From: Mycobacterium sp. 852002-51971_SCH5477799-a
GTDB taxonomy: Bacteria > Actinomycetota > Actinomycetes > Mycobacteriales > Mycobacteriaceae
Length of the DNA stretch: 64,000 bases
Reading direction: 5' to 3'
Assembly (NCBI RefSeq): GCF_001667145.1
Contig: NZ_LZIF01000034.1
Coordinates: forward strand, 30,708 to 94,707
Within the stretch, counting starts at the first letter, position 1; the number at the start of each line of letters is the position of its first letter. This document shows, piece by piece, positions 51,514 through 60,079 of this stretch. Made by a program: the position numbers and the translations under genes. The notes beneath the pieces were generated by a model that searched no databases, was not told the origin of the DNA, and saw only the letters and a program-made list of their open reading frames with translations.

Positions 51514-51558
51514 CACCGGGTGAGAGCGTTACGACGCTCTACTCAGCGCCACCCGGTG
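51514..51558 (-). promoter_or_regulatory. Nested RNA stem-loop in the cysK leader
   Basis: The outer arms 51514-51522 (CACCGGGTG) and 51550-51558 (CACCCGGTG) are exact reverse complements. Between them 51523-51529 and 51534-51540 form a perfect 7-bp hairpin (AGAGCGT/ACGCTCT) with a 4-base loop. It sits between the polycysteine ORF and the cysK start, where ribosome stalling could switch the fold. The remainder of 51424-51614 shows nothing else I can name. Confidence 0.6.
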
Positions 51559-51614
51559 AGCACGCGTCCAGGCAGTTCGCAAACCGTTTCCCCGGTGCCG
51601 AGGGCTCGAGGGAC

Positions 51615-51692
51615 TCAACAACAACAGCAGCAACAACAGTCCACGGCAAGGTAGCGCGACGGGACAAAGCGCAGCTGTGCGGGGCGTTGCAT
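51615..51692 (-). CDS. Leaderless polycysteine leader peptide (25 aa) controlling cysK-cysE
   Basis: ATG at 51692 reads MQRPAQLRFVPSRYLAVD followed by seven consecutive Cys codons (TGT TGT TGC TGC TGT TGT TGT) and TGA at 51617-51615. The ATG begins six bases after a TATAGT -10 box, so the transcript should be leaderless and translated from its 5' end. Polycysteine leaderless ORFs are a described class of mycobacterial attenuator: when charged tRNA-Cys is scarce the ribosome stalls in the Cys run and the downstream operon is expressed. The only plausible target here is cysK-cysE, 191 bases further on. It is too short for routine gene calling and would read as a CAACAA-type low-complexity stretch on the other strand. 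Confidence 0.88.
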   Translation of the reverse strand: MQRPAQLRFVPSRYLAVDCCCCCCC

Positions 51693-51698
51693 GTCACC

Positions 51699-51704
51699 AC
51701 TATA
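51699..51704 (-). promoter_or_regulatory. -10 box of the cysK-cysE transcript
   Basis: TATAGT on the minus strand, six bases before the ATG of the polycysteine ORF; matches the mycobacterial TANNNT consensus. No clear -35 is seen. A repeated ATGTCC (two copies within 51706-51719) lies just upstream and could be a regulator site. Confidence 0.7.
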
Positions 51705-51832
51705 GGACATCGGACATGTTCGTTCGTTTGGCTCAGCCGGCCTTCACGCCTTCTGGCCAGGACTTATTCCTGCTTCGCGCGGCGCGTGGGCCCCGGTGCG
51801 GTGGGCCACGATGAGGCACATGACCGCCGACG

Positions 51833-52963
51833 TCACGCTGGCCCCGCGCCCCAACCGAATACGCGCGACGTCAGCAGGACAATACCGAGGGAGACGGTGG
51901 CGACGACGGTGAGCCCGATGACCGCGACCACCAGTGGACGCCAGCCGGTGCGCGCGATCTGACGGATGTCGGTGTTGAGTCCCACGCCGGCAAAGGTCAG
52001 CAGGAACGCCCATTTCGACAGGTTGGCGAGGTTGGCGGTTTGGCCCTTGGTCAGCCACCCCGCCGTGGCGATCGCCGATACCACCAGGAAGCCGAGCACG
52101 AACTTCGGGAACTTGCTCCAGATGAACGCGGCCTTGGCTTTGGCGCCCCGGGCGATCCCGTCGGCTTCCCCTCGTGCGGCCCAAAACAACGCGAAGGCCA
52201 GCACGACGAAGCCGATCAGCGCGTTACGAGTTGATTTCACCAGCACCGCGATCTTGCCGGCGTGGTCGGAGTACAGATATCCCGTGGCGGTGGTTTCGGC
52301 GGTGTTGTCCACGGAAAGCCCGGCCCACAAACCGAATTCGTGGTCGGTGAGACCGATCGCGTGACCCATCGGCGGCAACACGAACAGCGACACCGCGCCC
52401 AGCGCCAGGATCGCCGCGATCGCGTAGCTGACATCGGAGTTGCGGGCCCGGATCGCCCCCTTGGCCGCCACGATGGCCGACACCCCGCAGATGGACGTGC
52501 CGATCGCCAACAGCGAGCCGAGCTTGCCCGACAATCCGTACGCGCGGGCCGCGACGATGATGATCGTCCCGGCAATGGTCATGTCCACCAGGATCTGCAC
52601 CAGGCTGATCCCGCCGAGTTTGGCGATGTCGCCCAGCACGAATCGCGAGCCGAGCGCCACGATCCCTGCCTTGAGCCAGAATTCGTAGGTCAGCACGCCG
52701 GGGCGGAATATCGGGTGCAGGCCGATGGTGTTGGTGATCAAGAGCCCAATCACGATCGACCACAACACATATTCGATGTCGGGCACGGTCCAGTGCTGGT
52801 GCTTGGCCAGGGCGTTCCACCAGATCTGGGAGTACTTGCCCAGCACCCCCACGCCGATCAGAAGCAGGATGCCGGGTACGTAGTCAAGCGGACGGCTGCT
52901 GGTGAAGGTGCCTTCGGCCGACGTCTCGTCGGGCTGCACTTGGACTGTGCTCACGGCGGTCAC
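51833..52963 (-). CDS. YeiH/UPF0324-family membrane protein (putative sulfate exporter)
   Basis: 376 residues from the GTG at 52963, which overlaps the stop of the upstream small gene (GTGA). About ten hydrophobic segments are visible from residue ~40 on ('[15 protein letters not shown]', '[16 protein letters not shown]', '[20 protein letters not shown]', '[15 protein letters not shown]', '[20 protein letters not shown]'). The family core '[17 protein letters not shown]' and '[18 protein letters not shown]' is intact. The family is annotated as putative sulfate exporter on weak grounds; position beside cysK-cysE is consistent with a sulfur role. It is separated from the polycysteine leader promoter by ~130 bases. 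Confidence 0.9.
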   Translation of the reverse strand: MTAVSTVQVQPDETSAEGTFTSSRPLDYVPGILLLIGVGVLGKYSQIWWNALAKHQHWTVPDIEYVLWSIVIGLLITNTIGLHPIFRPGVLTYEFWLKAGIVALGSRFVLGDIAKLGGISLVQILVDMTIAGTIIIVAARAYGLSGKLGSLLAIGTSICGVSAIVAAKGAIRARNSDVSYAIAAILALGAVSLFVLPPMGHAIGLTDHEFGLWAGLSVDNTAETTATGYLYSDHAGKIAVLVKSTRNALIGFVVLAFALFWAARGEADGIARGAKAKAAFIWSKFPKFVLGFLVVSAIATAGWLTKGQTANLANLSKWAFLLTFAGVGLNTDIRQIARTGWRPLVVAVIGLTVVATVSLGIVLLTSRVFGWGAGPA

Positions 52964-53118
52964 CACGAAATCTTCGGGAGCATGTCGGCCACCGCCAGAG
53001 CGACGATCACCCCCGCAACCGCGGTCGCCCACCCGTCCACCGACACCGAGCCGAGCCGGGCCGCCCAATCCGGCGCCCGCGGGGCGTCGTGGTCTTCGAT
53101 CGGCACGCCTTCACCCAC
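52960..53118 (-). CDS. Small single-span membrane protein coupled to the YeiH-type transporter (52 aa)
   Basis: GTG at 53118, preceded by GAGGAG eight bases upstream. The product begins [18 protein letters not shown] and has one membrane segment '[17 protein letters not shown]' (residues ~31-47). Its TGA overlaps the transporter start by four bases, so the two are translationally coupled. It has no known domain. The arrangement suggests a regulatory or assembly subunit of the transporter. Confidence 0.7.
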   Translation of the reverse strand: MGEGVPIEDHDAPRAPDWAARLGSVSVDGWATAVAGVIVALAVADMLPKISW

Positions 53119-53242
53119 GATGATCGCTCCTCAAGCGCCCATGGCGGCGTCTGTCGGCCGCACCCGTTGACTCCGAATGGTGGCGTCTGCGGGCGTCACC
53201 TCCAAGTGATTGACTCGGGCTGAATTTAGCTATGCCGCTCGA

Positions 53243-54046
53243 TCAGGTTGGCAGACCGTGTTTCTCGGCGTCGGCGCGGTAGCGGTCCACCCATTCGTCG
53301 GAGCGCTGGTCGGCCTGGCGCTCCAACACCGGTTCGGGCGCCAGCTGCGGGTCCAGCCCCAAAGCCTCGAGGATGGATCCCACCACCTGAGTCAGGTTGC
53401 GCCACAACACCGGATACGAAATGTCCATGGGCTCGATGTCTTCCTCGGCGAACCAGTTTCGCCAGCCCTCTTCTTGCGCGCGCAGCATGCTGACCACGTG
53501 GGCGATCGCCCCGGCGTGATAAGTGGCGCGCGCGTCACGCACCGGGTCGGGCCTGCCTCGCCAGACCCGCGTCTGCACCGCGCGCCAGAACGACACGGCC
53601 TGAGAAACCACATCGGGTCGGTAGACGTGAATCAGCAGCGGCTGCTCGCCCACCACGTCGGTGATCGCCGCCAGCAGGCCCTCGCCGCTTCGATCCGGCA
53701 GATTCTTGGCACGGTCCAGCAGCAGCGGCGTCTGGTTCCACATCAGTTTGCCGCCCCACACCCCGTTGGGCGTGCGGCCGACCGTACGGATGTAGGCACG
53801 CCAGATCTCCGGGGGCGCCAGGTCCGGCGTCCCGACGTCCAGCGGGTCGAGCAGGCTCAAAATCGACTCGTCCTCGACACCGGCGAACCACTCCCGCGGC
53901 TGCGGGGACTGGCTGGTGGAGGGGAGGTACTGGAAAAACTCCTGTGGCTCGCCGGCCACGCCGGTGGCGCGCAGCGACTCGACCAGCAGCGTGCTGCCGC
54001 TGCGCTGCGACGCCAACACCAGATATGACGACGGCCTACTTGTCAC
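53243..54046 (-). CDS. stf0: Trehalose 2-sulfotransferase Stf0
   Basis: 267 residues, identical in length to characterised mycobacterial Stf0 as I recall. The 5'-phosphosulfate-binding loop is 'SQRSGSTLL' (~residues 13-21); the glutamate in '[10 protein letters not shown]' is in the region of the catalytic base; '[22 protein letters not shown]' (~143-164) and '[12 protein letters not shown]'-like helix follow the Stf0 pattern. It transfers sulfate from PAPS to trehalose, the first step of sulfoglycolipid synthesis. It needs PAPS from sulfate assimilation, fitting the sulfur gene neighbourhood. Confidence 0.92.
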   Translation of the reverse strand: MTSRPSSYLVLASQRSGSTLLVESLRATGVAGEPQEFFQYLPSTSQSPQPREWFAGVEDESILSLLDPLDVGTPDLAPPEIWRAYIRTVGRTPNGVWGGKLMWNQTPLLLDRAKNLPDRSGEGLLAAITDVVGEQPLLIHVYRPDVVSQAVSFWRAVQTRVWRGRPDPVRDARATYHAGAIAHVVSMLRAQEEGWRNWFAEEDIEPMDISYPVLWRNLTQVVGSILEALGLDPQLAPEPVLERQADQRSDEWVDRYRADAEKHGLPT

Positions 54047-54052
54047 CGGCAG

Positions 54053-54058
54053 AGTGTA
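54053..54058 (-). promoter_or_regulatory. -10 box, leaderless promoter of stf0
   Basis: TACACT on the minus strand lies six bases before the GTG at 54046, predicting a leaderless mRNA. Confidence 0.55.
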
Positions 54059-54598
54059 TCCAGAACCGTCCGCTGTTATCCGGGCTAGCGCGGTAAGGGT
54101 CAGGCTGAAGGAAACCTTTGTATCGAAGCGGACTTACCCGAACTGTGGCGTTCGGTGACGACAGCCGAACGGGACGGTGGCCGTGGGTGCTCATCTGGTT
54201 TCGGAGCGAACCGAAAGCCGCACTGGCGGCGAATCTGTGCTGCATGCAACAGCGCTGCGCCACATATTGTTTCGGGTGGGCACCCGGCAGCCCCCCGTGG
54301 GCTGGCCCCGCCGCCTGCGCGCCCGCTCACCATGAATTCCGAACCCCTTGATCGGCACGCCTCGGCGTGGCGGAGGCTTGTGCGGGTCTTCGGCTCATGA
54401 CACGGATTACGGGCCATCTGTCTATAGGTTGACCACCGCGGCCGAAGCACATGTGAGCCGGACCGGCTTGCGGGTCAGCGTAGCTCGGCGCTCGCAAGAT
54501 GATTTGGCTATTGCAGCATCAAGGAATTCGAACCTAGTTGATTTTTTGCGTCGGTCGACCCCGCACTGCACCGTCGCGCGTTGGTCCGAGAAGCGTCG
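54059..54598. other. Intergenic region without a recognisable gene
   Basis: About 540 bases with no open frame of mycobacterial character. Together with 54752-54992 it surrounds a decayed reductase fragment, so it is likely degenerate DNA. No transposase, inverted terminal repeats or tRNA were seen. Confidence 0.5.
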
Positions 54599-54631
54599 CT
54601 ATCCGCTGCTGAGCGATTCGCCCTCGAGGAT

Positions 54632-54751
54632 CTCGCAGACGCAGACGTGGGCACCGTGTCGCCACGGTCCGAATTGCGTACCGCGCCTGCGCAGCAGGTG
54701 CTGCTTGTAGACCTTGTCGCGTTGATCCCGCGAGAACGCGAAATCCAGGTT
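54632..54751 (-). pseudogene. Degenerate fragment of a CysJ-type reductase C-terminus
   Basis: Translating the minus strand gives NLDFAFSRDQRDKVYKQHLL followed by a 'RRRGTQF' stretch. This parallels '[24 protein letters not shown]' of the large fusion protein downstream (coding 55184-55260) with about 20 of the first 25 residues identical. Sequence on both sides does not continue the similarity in frame, and there is no start, cofactor motif or C-terminal end. It looks like the remains of a partial duplication, or of a second, related reductase gene. Nothing else recognisable lies in 54752-54992. Confidence 0.7.
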
Positions 54752-54992
54752 CACGGGCAGGCCCGCCCAGTCGCATTGGTCACCGACCGGTTCGTCGGCC
54801 GTGCCGGCGTACCGCAGCCGGCATTGCAGCGGGCAGCCGTTCTTGAAGACCCGATCGGGTCCATCACACTCCCGAGCCACGATGACGTCACTCCTTCAGG
54901 CGCGCGACCTTATGAGTGCATCGTGCGGCGCAGAAGTTTCGGTGGTGGGTGTGCGATGTTTCCGCTGTGTTACGGGTGCCAGCAGATCGCCG

Positions 54993-57900
54993 TTAGTAGA
55001 CGTCACGGTGGTAGCGCTTGTCCGCGCTCAACGATCGGACGTATTCCTTCGCCGCTTCCGGGTCGAGGTTGCCGAATTCGGCCGCGATGTCGCACAGCGC
55101 CCGATCGACGTCCTTGGCCATGGGATCCGCGGTGCCGCAGACGTACAGCTGGGCGCCGTCCTGCAACCAGCTCCACAGCTCCGCGCCGCGTTTGCGCATC
55201 AGGTGCTGCACGTAAACCTTCTGCTGCTGGTCGCGGGAGAACGCCAAATCCAGCTCGGTCAGGAATCCGTCATCGCGCATCTGCTCGAGTTCGTCGCGGT
55301 AGTAGAAGTCGGTGGCGGCGTGCTGCTCACCGAAGAACAGCCAGTTGGGTCCGGTGTGGCCGAGTGCGCGCCGTTCCTGCAGGAAACCGCGGAAGGGTGC
55401 GATTCCCGTCCCGGGTCCGATCATGATCATCGGAGTGTCCGACTCACTCGGCGGCCGGAAATTGCTGGATTGCTGCAGATAGACGGCGACTCGATCGCCG
55501 GGGGAGCGGTCGGCGAGGTAGGTCGAACACACCCCGCGGCGCGCGACCCCCTGGAAGTTGTAGCGCACCGGGGAGACGGTCAGGTGGACCTCGCCCGGAC
55601 ACTCCTTCGGGCTCGACGAGATCGAATACAGCCGCGGCTGAAGGCGTTTGAGCACCCGCAGCCACTCGTGGGCCGATGCGGCGACGGGCAGCTTGGCCAG
55701 CAGGTCGATAGATTGGCGACCCCAGGTCCAATCCGACAGTGCGCGTTTGTTTTCCGGCTTCAGCAGCTCCGCGAGGGTCGAGTCACCGGTGCGCTCCTGC
55801 ACGAAGCGCACCAAATCGCGGCTGATGTGGGCGATCTCGATACGCTCGGTGAGCGCGGAGCGCAACGACATCAGGCCATGCTCGCCGACCTCCACGGGGG
55901 TCTGCCCGCTTAGGCCGGTGACCGACAGCCATTCGTCGACCAACTCGTCGCTGTTGCGCGGCCACACACCGAGCGCGTCACCGGCCGCGTAGGCAACGGA
56001 TTCTTCAGGCATGTCGAAAACCAGGTGCCGCACGTCTTTCGTCGATTGTGGCCGGCTCAACACGGTGTTGCGCATCATGCCGGTGATCAGCGGATGTTTT
56101 TTGCTGTAGGGGCTGGAAGCGGGCGCGCCAGGGCGAGGCGGTGCCGTAACCGTGGAAGTGCGGGCCGGCGCCGTCGCAGCTCCGTCTCCGCCGACGGACG
56201 TGGGCGTCTTGGTCAGGGCGGTGATGACGTCGCCCAGCCACTTCACCGCGGTGTCGTCGTAGTCGGGTTCGCAGTCCACCCGCTCGGTGATGCGGGCGGC
56301 TCCCAGCTCGGCGAGTCGCGCGTCCAGTTTGCGTCCGTGACCGCAGAAATCGTCGTAGTTGGAGTCGCCCAGCGCGAGTACGGCATAGCGGGTGTCGGTG
56401 AATCGCGGCGCGCCCTCGGAGCTCAGCGCCCGCCAGAGGCCGGCGCCGTTGTCAGGCGCTTCGCCGTCGCCCGTGGTGCTGGTGACGAGCAGCAGCTCCT
56501 TCGTCGTCGTCAACTTGTCCGCAGGGAAATCATCCATGCTGTGCAACGCGACGGGAAGTTCGGCGGCGCCCAACCGCGCGGCGATCTCGGCGGCGAGCTC
56601 CTCTGCGTTCCCGGTCTGCGATGCCCACAGCACCACGACGGGTGCGCGCTGGGCCGCGGGCTTGGCATCGGCCGGCGCGACGGGCGGTTGCCGGGTAGCC
56701 GACGGCGTAGTCGCTTGGGCATCCTGTACAGGCGCCACCGGTTCGGGCCCGTCGATGCGCGAGAACAGACCCGCCAGCAGGCCGTCTACCCAAAGCCGGG
56801 TGCTGGAATCGAACGGCGCGCTCAGCGGCAGGGTCGGCACCCCGCCGGCGCGGCGACCCGCGGTCGAACGAAGCCCGGACAGCATACCGGCGAGGTATGA
56901 GCGGCCGAGCTCGTTGAATTCCGGCTTGGGTTGTGTTGCCACACCGAGTAATTCGCCGAGGGCATCGACTTGTGACACGCTGATTTCTCGTACCTCCGTG
57001 GGCGAGGGCCCTGGTATCTCGCTGGGGGTCGGCGCCTCGATGTCCGAAAAAGATTGTACGACACTGACTTTCGTGAGCGTGACGGCGCAAGCCTTGAATT
57101 CCGGCTGGCTCGAGACCGGATCGACCGCATCGTTGGTGACGGCGTTGATCGACAGGTATTCGCCGAACACGTCGTTCCAGTGGAACGGCGCGAAGCAGTT
57201 GCCGGGCCGCACTCGATCGCTGATGACGGCGGGCAGCACGGCGCGACCTCGGCGGGAAGCGATTTCGATCCGATCGCCCTCGGCGATCTGTAGGCGCGCG
57301 CCGTCGTCGGGGTGGATTTCGACGAATGGCCCGGGATTGAGCTTGTTGAGTTTGGCCACCTTGCCGGTCTTGGTCATGGTGTGCCATTGGTGCGGCAGGC
57401 GACCGGTGTTCAGCAGGAACGGGTAGTCGTCGTCGGGCATTTCCTCGGGCAGCAGGTGCGGGCGGGCGAAGAACACCGCACGACCCGTCGCCGTGGGGAA
57501 GGCCAGCCGCGGGACGCTGCCATCCTCGTGGACCAACTGCGTCTGGCTGATGCCGTCGTTGAGATAGCGGATCGGATTGCGGTCGCCCTCATTCTCGGGG
57601 GCGCACGGCCACTGCAGCGGGCCCTGACGCAGTCGTTCATGGCTGACGCCACGCAAGTCGTACCCGGTCTTCGGGTTCGAGAACCGCTTGATTTCTTCGA
57701 AGACCTCCGCGGCGGAGTCGTAGCTGAACGACTCCGAAAAGCCCATCTCGCAGGCGATCCGGGCGATGATCTGCCAGTCCGGCAAAGCGTGGCCGGGTGC
57801 CTGCGCCGCCGGCCGGAACAAAGTCATGTTGCGCTCGGAATTGACCATGACCCCTTCGGCTTCCGTCCACAGGGCCGCCGGCAACAACACGTCTGCGTAT

Positions 57901-59249
57901 TCGTTGGTCTCGGTCTCGAAGAACGCGTCCTGGGCTATCACCAAGTCGGCGCGCTCCAGTCCGGCCAGCACGGTCTTTCGATTAGCAACTGATGCAACGG
58001 GATTGGTGCAGATGATCCAGCACGCTTTGATCTGACCATCGGCCATCCGGGAGAACATGTCGATGGTGCCGCTGCCCGCCTCGGTGCGCAGCGTTCCGCG
58101 AGGGAGGCCCCACAGATTTTCGACGAACTCACGGTCGTCGTCCGATGCCACCGAACGCTGCCCGGGTAAACCTGGCCCCATGTAACCCATTTCGCGACCG
58201 CCCATCGCGTTGGGTTGGCCGGTGAGCGAGAAGGGCCCGCTCCCTGGCTTGCAGATCGCACCGGTGGCCAGGTGCAGGTTGCAGATGGCATTGGTATTCC
58301 ACGTACCGTGGGTGCTCTGATTGAGGCCCATCGTCCAGCAGCTCATGAAATTCTCGGCCTCGCCGATCATTTGAGCCGCCTTGCGGATGTGCTCTTCGGG
58401 TATCCCGGTCACCGCGCTGACCATGTCGGGGGTGTACTGCTCCAGGAAACTGGGCATCACCTCCCAGCCCTCGGTGAATTCGGCGATGAAACCGGGGTCG
58501 GTGTGGCCGTTCTCGACGATCAGGTGCAGCAGTCCGTTGAGCAGCGCCAGATCGGATCCCGGTGCGATCTGCAGAAACAGATCGGCCTTGTCGGCGGTCG
58601 CGGTGCGGCGGGGGTCGACAACGATCAGCTTTGCGCCGGCTTTGACCCGGTCCATCATGCGCAGAAACAGAATTGGGTGGCAATCGGCCATGTTGGCACC
58701 GATAACGAAAAAGACGTCGGCGCGGTCGAAGTCCTGGTATGACCCGGGCGGTCCGTCCGCCCCCAACGACAGCTTGTAGCCAGAACCGGCGCTGGCCATG
58801 CACAGTCGCGAGTTGGATTCGATCTGGTTGGTGCCGATGAAACCTTTAACCAGTTTGTTCGCCAGGTACTGCGCCTCGATGGACATCTGGCCGGACACGT
58901 ACATCGCGAATGCGTCCGCGCCGTGTTCATCGATGATTGCGCGTAACCGCGTCGCGCACTGGATGATCGCTTGATTCATGTCGATAGGCTCGAGCGGGTC
59001 GCCACGGTCGGTCCGCGCATGCGCCGAGTCCAACCGACCGGGCGCGCGAAGCAGGTCCGCGGTGGTGGCACCCTTGGTGCACAAGCGGCCGAAGTTTGCC
59101 GGATGTTCTTTGTTCCCAACCGACTTGATGACGTGATCGCGGCCCGTTATCGGATCCGTTGTGATCTGCAACACCATCCCGCAACCGACGCCGCAGTAAG
59201 CGCACACGGTGTTCACGGCGTCGTCAGGCGCCATGGACTCCCTCGCCAC
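54993..59249 (-). CDS. Assimilatory nitrate reductase fused to a CysJ/CPR-type diflavin reductase
   Basis: 1418 residues from GTG at 59249 (GGAGGG eight bases upstream). The N-terminal half is a bis-MGD molybdoenzyme: [4Fe-4S] cysteines C16-x2-C19-x3-C23-x33-C57, '[29 protein letters not shown]' region near 141 and the dinucleotide-binding domain ~610-730. Then come a flavodoxin domain (~865-1005, '[11 protein letters not shown]'), an FAD domain ('RLYSISSSP' ~1203, 'GVCSTYLAD' ~1235) and an NADPH domain ('[18 protein letters not shown]' ~1274). One chain can thus pass electrons from NADPH through FAD and FMN to the Mo centre and reduce nitrate to nitrite. Database names of the kind 'bifunctional nitrate reductase/sulfite reductase flavoprotein' refer to such fusions. 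A role in sulfite reduction is not supported by the molybdenum half. Confidence 0.92.
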   Translation of the reverse strand: MARESMAPDDAVNTVCAYCGVGCGMVLQITTDPITGRDHVIKSVGNKEHPANFGRLCTKGATTADLLRAPGRLDSAHARTDRGDPLEPIDMNQAIIQCATRLRAIIDEHGADAFAMYVSGQMSIEAQYLANKLVKGFIGTNQIESNSRLCMASAGSGYKLSLGADGPPGSYQDFDRADVFFVIGANMADCHPILFLRMMDRVKAGAKLIVVDPRRTATADKADLFLQIAPGSDLALLNGLLHLIVENGHTDPGFIAEFTEGWEVMPSFLEQYTPDMVSAVTGIPEEHIRKAAQMIGEAENFMSCWTMGLNQSTHGTWNTNAICNLHLATGAICKPGSGPFSLTGQPNAMGGREMGYMGPGLPGQRSVASDDDREFVENLWGLPRGTLRTEAGSGTIDMFSRMADGQIKACWIICTNPVASVANRKTVLAGLERADLVIAQDAFFETETNEYADVLLPAALWTEAEGVMVNSERNMTLFRPAAQAPGHALPDWQIIARIACEMGFSESFSYDSAAEVFEEIKRFSNPKTGYDLRGVSHERLRQGPLQWPCAPENEGDRNPIRYLNDGISQTQLVHEDGSVPRLAFPTATGRAVFFARPHLLPEEMPDDDYPFLLNTGRLPHQWHTMTKTGKVAKLNKLNPGPFVEIHPDDGARLQIAEGDRIEIASRRGRAVLPAVISDRVRPGNCFAPFHWNDVFGEYLSINAVTNDAVDPVSSQPEFKACAVTLTKVSVVQSFSDIEAPTPSEIPGPSPTEVREISVSQVDALGELLGVATQPKPEFNELGRSYLAGMLSGLRSTAGRRAGGVPTLPLSAPFDSSTRLWVDGLLAGLFSRIDGPEPVAPVQDAQATTPSATRQPPVAPADAKPAAQRAPVVVLWASQTGNAEELAAEIAARLGAAELPVALHSMDDFPADKLTTTKELLLVTSTTGDGEAPDNGAGLWRALSSEGAPRFTDTRYAVLALGDSNYDDFCGHGRKLDARLAELGAARITERVDCEPDYDDTAVKWLGDVITALTKTPTSVGGDGAATAPARTSTVTAPPRPGAPASSPYSKKHPLITGMMRNTVLSRPQSTKDVRHLVFDMPEESVAYAAGDALGVWPRNSDELVDEWLSVTGLSGQTPVEVGEHGLMSLRSALTERIEIAHISRDLVRFVQERTGDSTLAELLKPENKRALSDWTWGRQSIDLLAKLPVAASAHEWLRVLKRLQPRLYSISSSPKECPGEVHLTVSPVRYNFQGVARRGVCSTYLADRSPGDRVAVYLQQSSNFRPPSESDTPMIMIGPGTGIAPFRGFLQERRALGHTGPNWLFFGEQHAATDFYYRDELEQMRDDGFLTELDLAFSRDQQQKVYVQHLMRKRGAELWSWLQDGAQLYVCGTADPMAKDVDRALCDIAAEFGNLDPEAAKEYVRSLSADKRYHRDVY

Positions 59250-59536
59250 GCTTACGTCCCTCCGTCAAGTACGTACGGGTTAGCTCCGTACAGGGTGAGT
59301 TCATTGTGGAGCAGGCATGTTTCGACATCGCTGCCCGAAATTTCCCCCGGTTTACTTCTTCCTCTCAACGGCCAGCACGCCCGTGTGAAATCACCGGAGG
59401 AATTCACGGCTGAGAGTCGCGTTAGCGCAGGTCACCGTCGACCGCCTGTCCCGCTCGAGGTTACTCACGACGCCCCTCGAAACGCTTCTCAGAACAGGGT
59501 TTTTGACCAAACCGATGGGACATTCACAGTCTTCGC
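59250..59536. promoter_or_regulatory. Divergent promoter region, nitrate reductase fusion / lipoprotein
   Basis: Both neighbouring genes read outward. A GTACGTAC palindrome-like stretch lies at ~59270. GlnR or another nitrogen regulator would be expected to act here, but no site is clear enough to call. Confidence 0.35.
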
Positions 59537-59542
59537 TAAGCT
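59537..59542 (+). promoter_or_regulatory. -10 box, leaderless promoter of the LppP-like gene
   Basis: TAAGCT ends six bases before the GTG at 59549, predicting a leaderless transcript. Confidence 0.55.
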
Positions 59543-59548
59543 CACCGC

Positions 59549-60031
59549 GTGCGTCAGCTCATTGTGATTGTTCTGGTTTTGCTGGCCTCCGGCTGCGGCT
59601 GGAAGCCCACCGCGCCGCCACAGGCCCGGCCCGACACGTGCAAGGACTCCGACGGACCCACGGCCGACGCCGTGCGCCAGGCCATCACCGCCGTTCCCAT
59701 TGCCGTCCCGGGCACCATCTGGGTCGAGATGGGCAGGGGGCACACGCGAAACTGCCGGTTGTACTGGGTGCAGATCATCCCGACGATCGCCAGCGAGTCG
59801 ACTCCGCAACAGTTGATCTTCTTCGACCACAACAAGCCGCTTGGTAGTCCAACCTCAAACCCGAAGCCCTATACCACCGTGCTACCGCCCTCGGACGACA
59901 CCGTCACCGTTCAATACCAGTGGCAGAAGCCACATGACCAGCTGTGCTGTCCCACCGGCATCGGGACGGTCAAGTTCCGGATCGGCCCGGACGGCAAGCT
60001 GCAAACCCTTGGCAAGGTCCCGAACCAGTAA
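59549..60031 (+). CDS. LppP/LprE-family lipoprotein
   Basis: 160 residues from GTG at 59549. Lipoprotein signal MRQLIVIVLVLLASGC with lipobox 'LASGC' (Cys16). The mature domain has two more Cys early ('DTCKDSDGP', 'HTRNCRLYWVQ') and a later 'QLCCPTGIGTVKFR' motif, so disulfides are likely. LppP-like proteins are surface lipoproteins of unknown function. In M. tuberculosis lppP lies in the corresponding region near nitrate/nitrite transporter genes. It is divergent from the nitrate reductase fusion. Confidence 0.85.
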   Translation: MRQLIVIVLVLLASGCGWKPTAPPQARPDTCKDSDGPTADAVRQAITAVPIAVPGTIWVEMGRGHTRNCRLYWVQIIPTIASESTPQQLIFFDHNKPLGSPTSNPKPYTTVLPPSDDTVTVQYQWQKPHDQLCCPTGIGTVKFRIGPDGKLQTLGKVPNQ

Positions 60032-60079
60032 CGTGTTCGCGCCCGGACGGCCGACCCCGAGAGATCGGAGAGTGGCCCG

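Noticed and set aside
51615..51640. CAACAACAACAG-type microsatellite on the plus strand.
   Set aside because: The run is explained by seven cysteine codons on the other strand in a leaderless ORF with a -10 box.
54581..55426. Plus-strand open frames across 54581-55426.
   Set aside because: They are opposite the reductase fragment and the end of the nitrate reductase fusion and have no domain or start signals.
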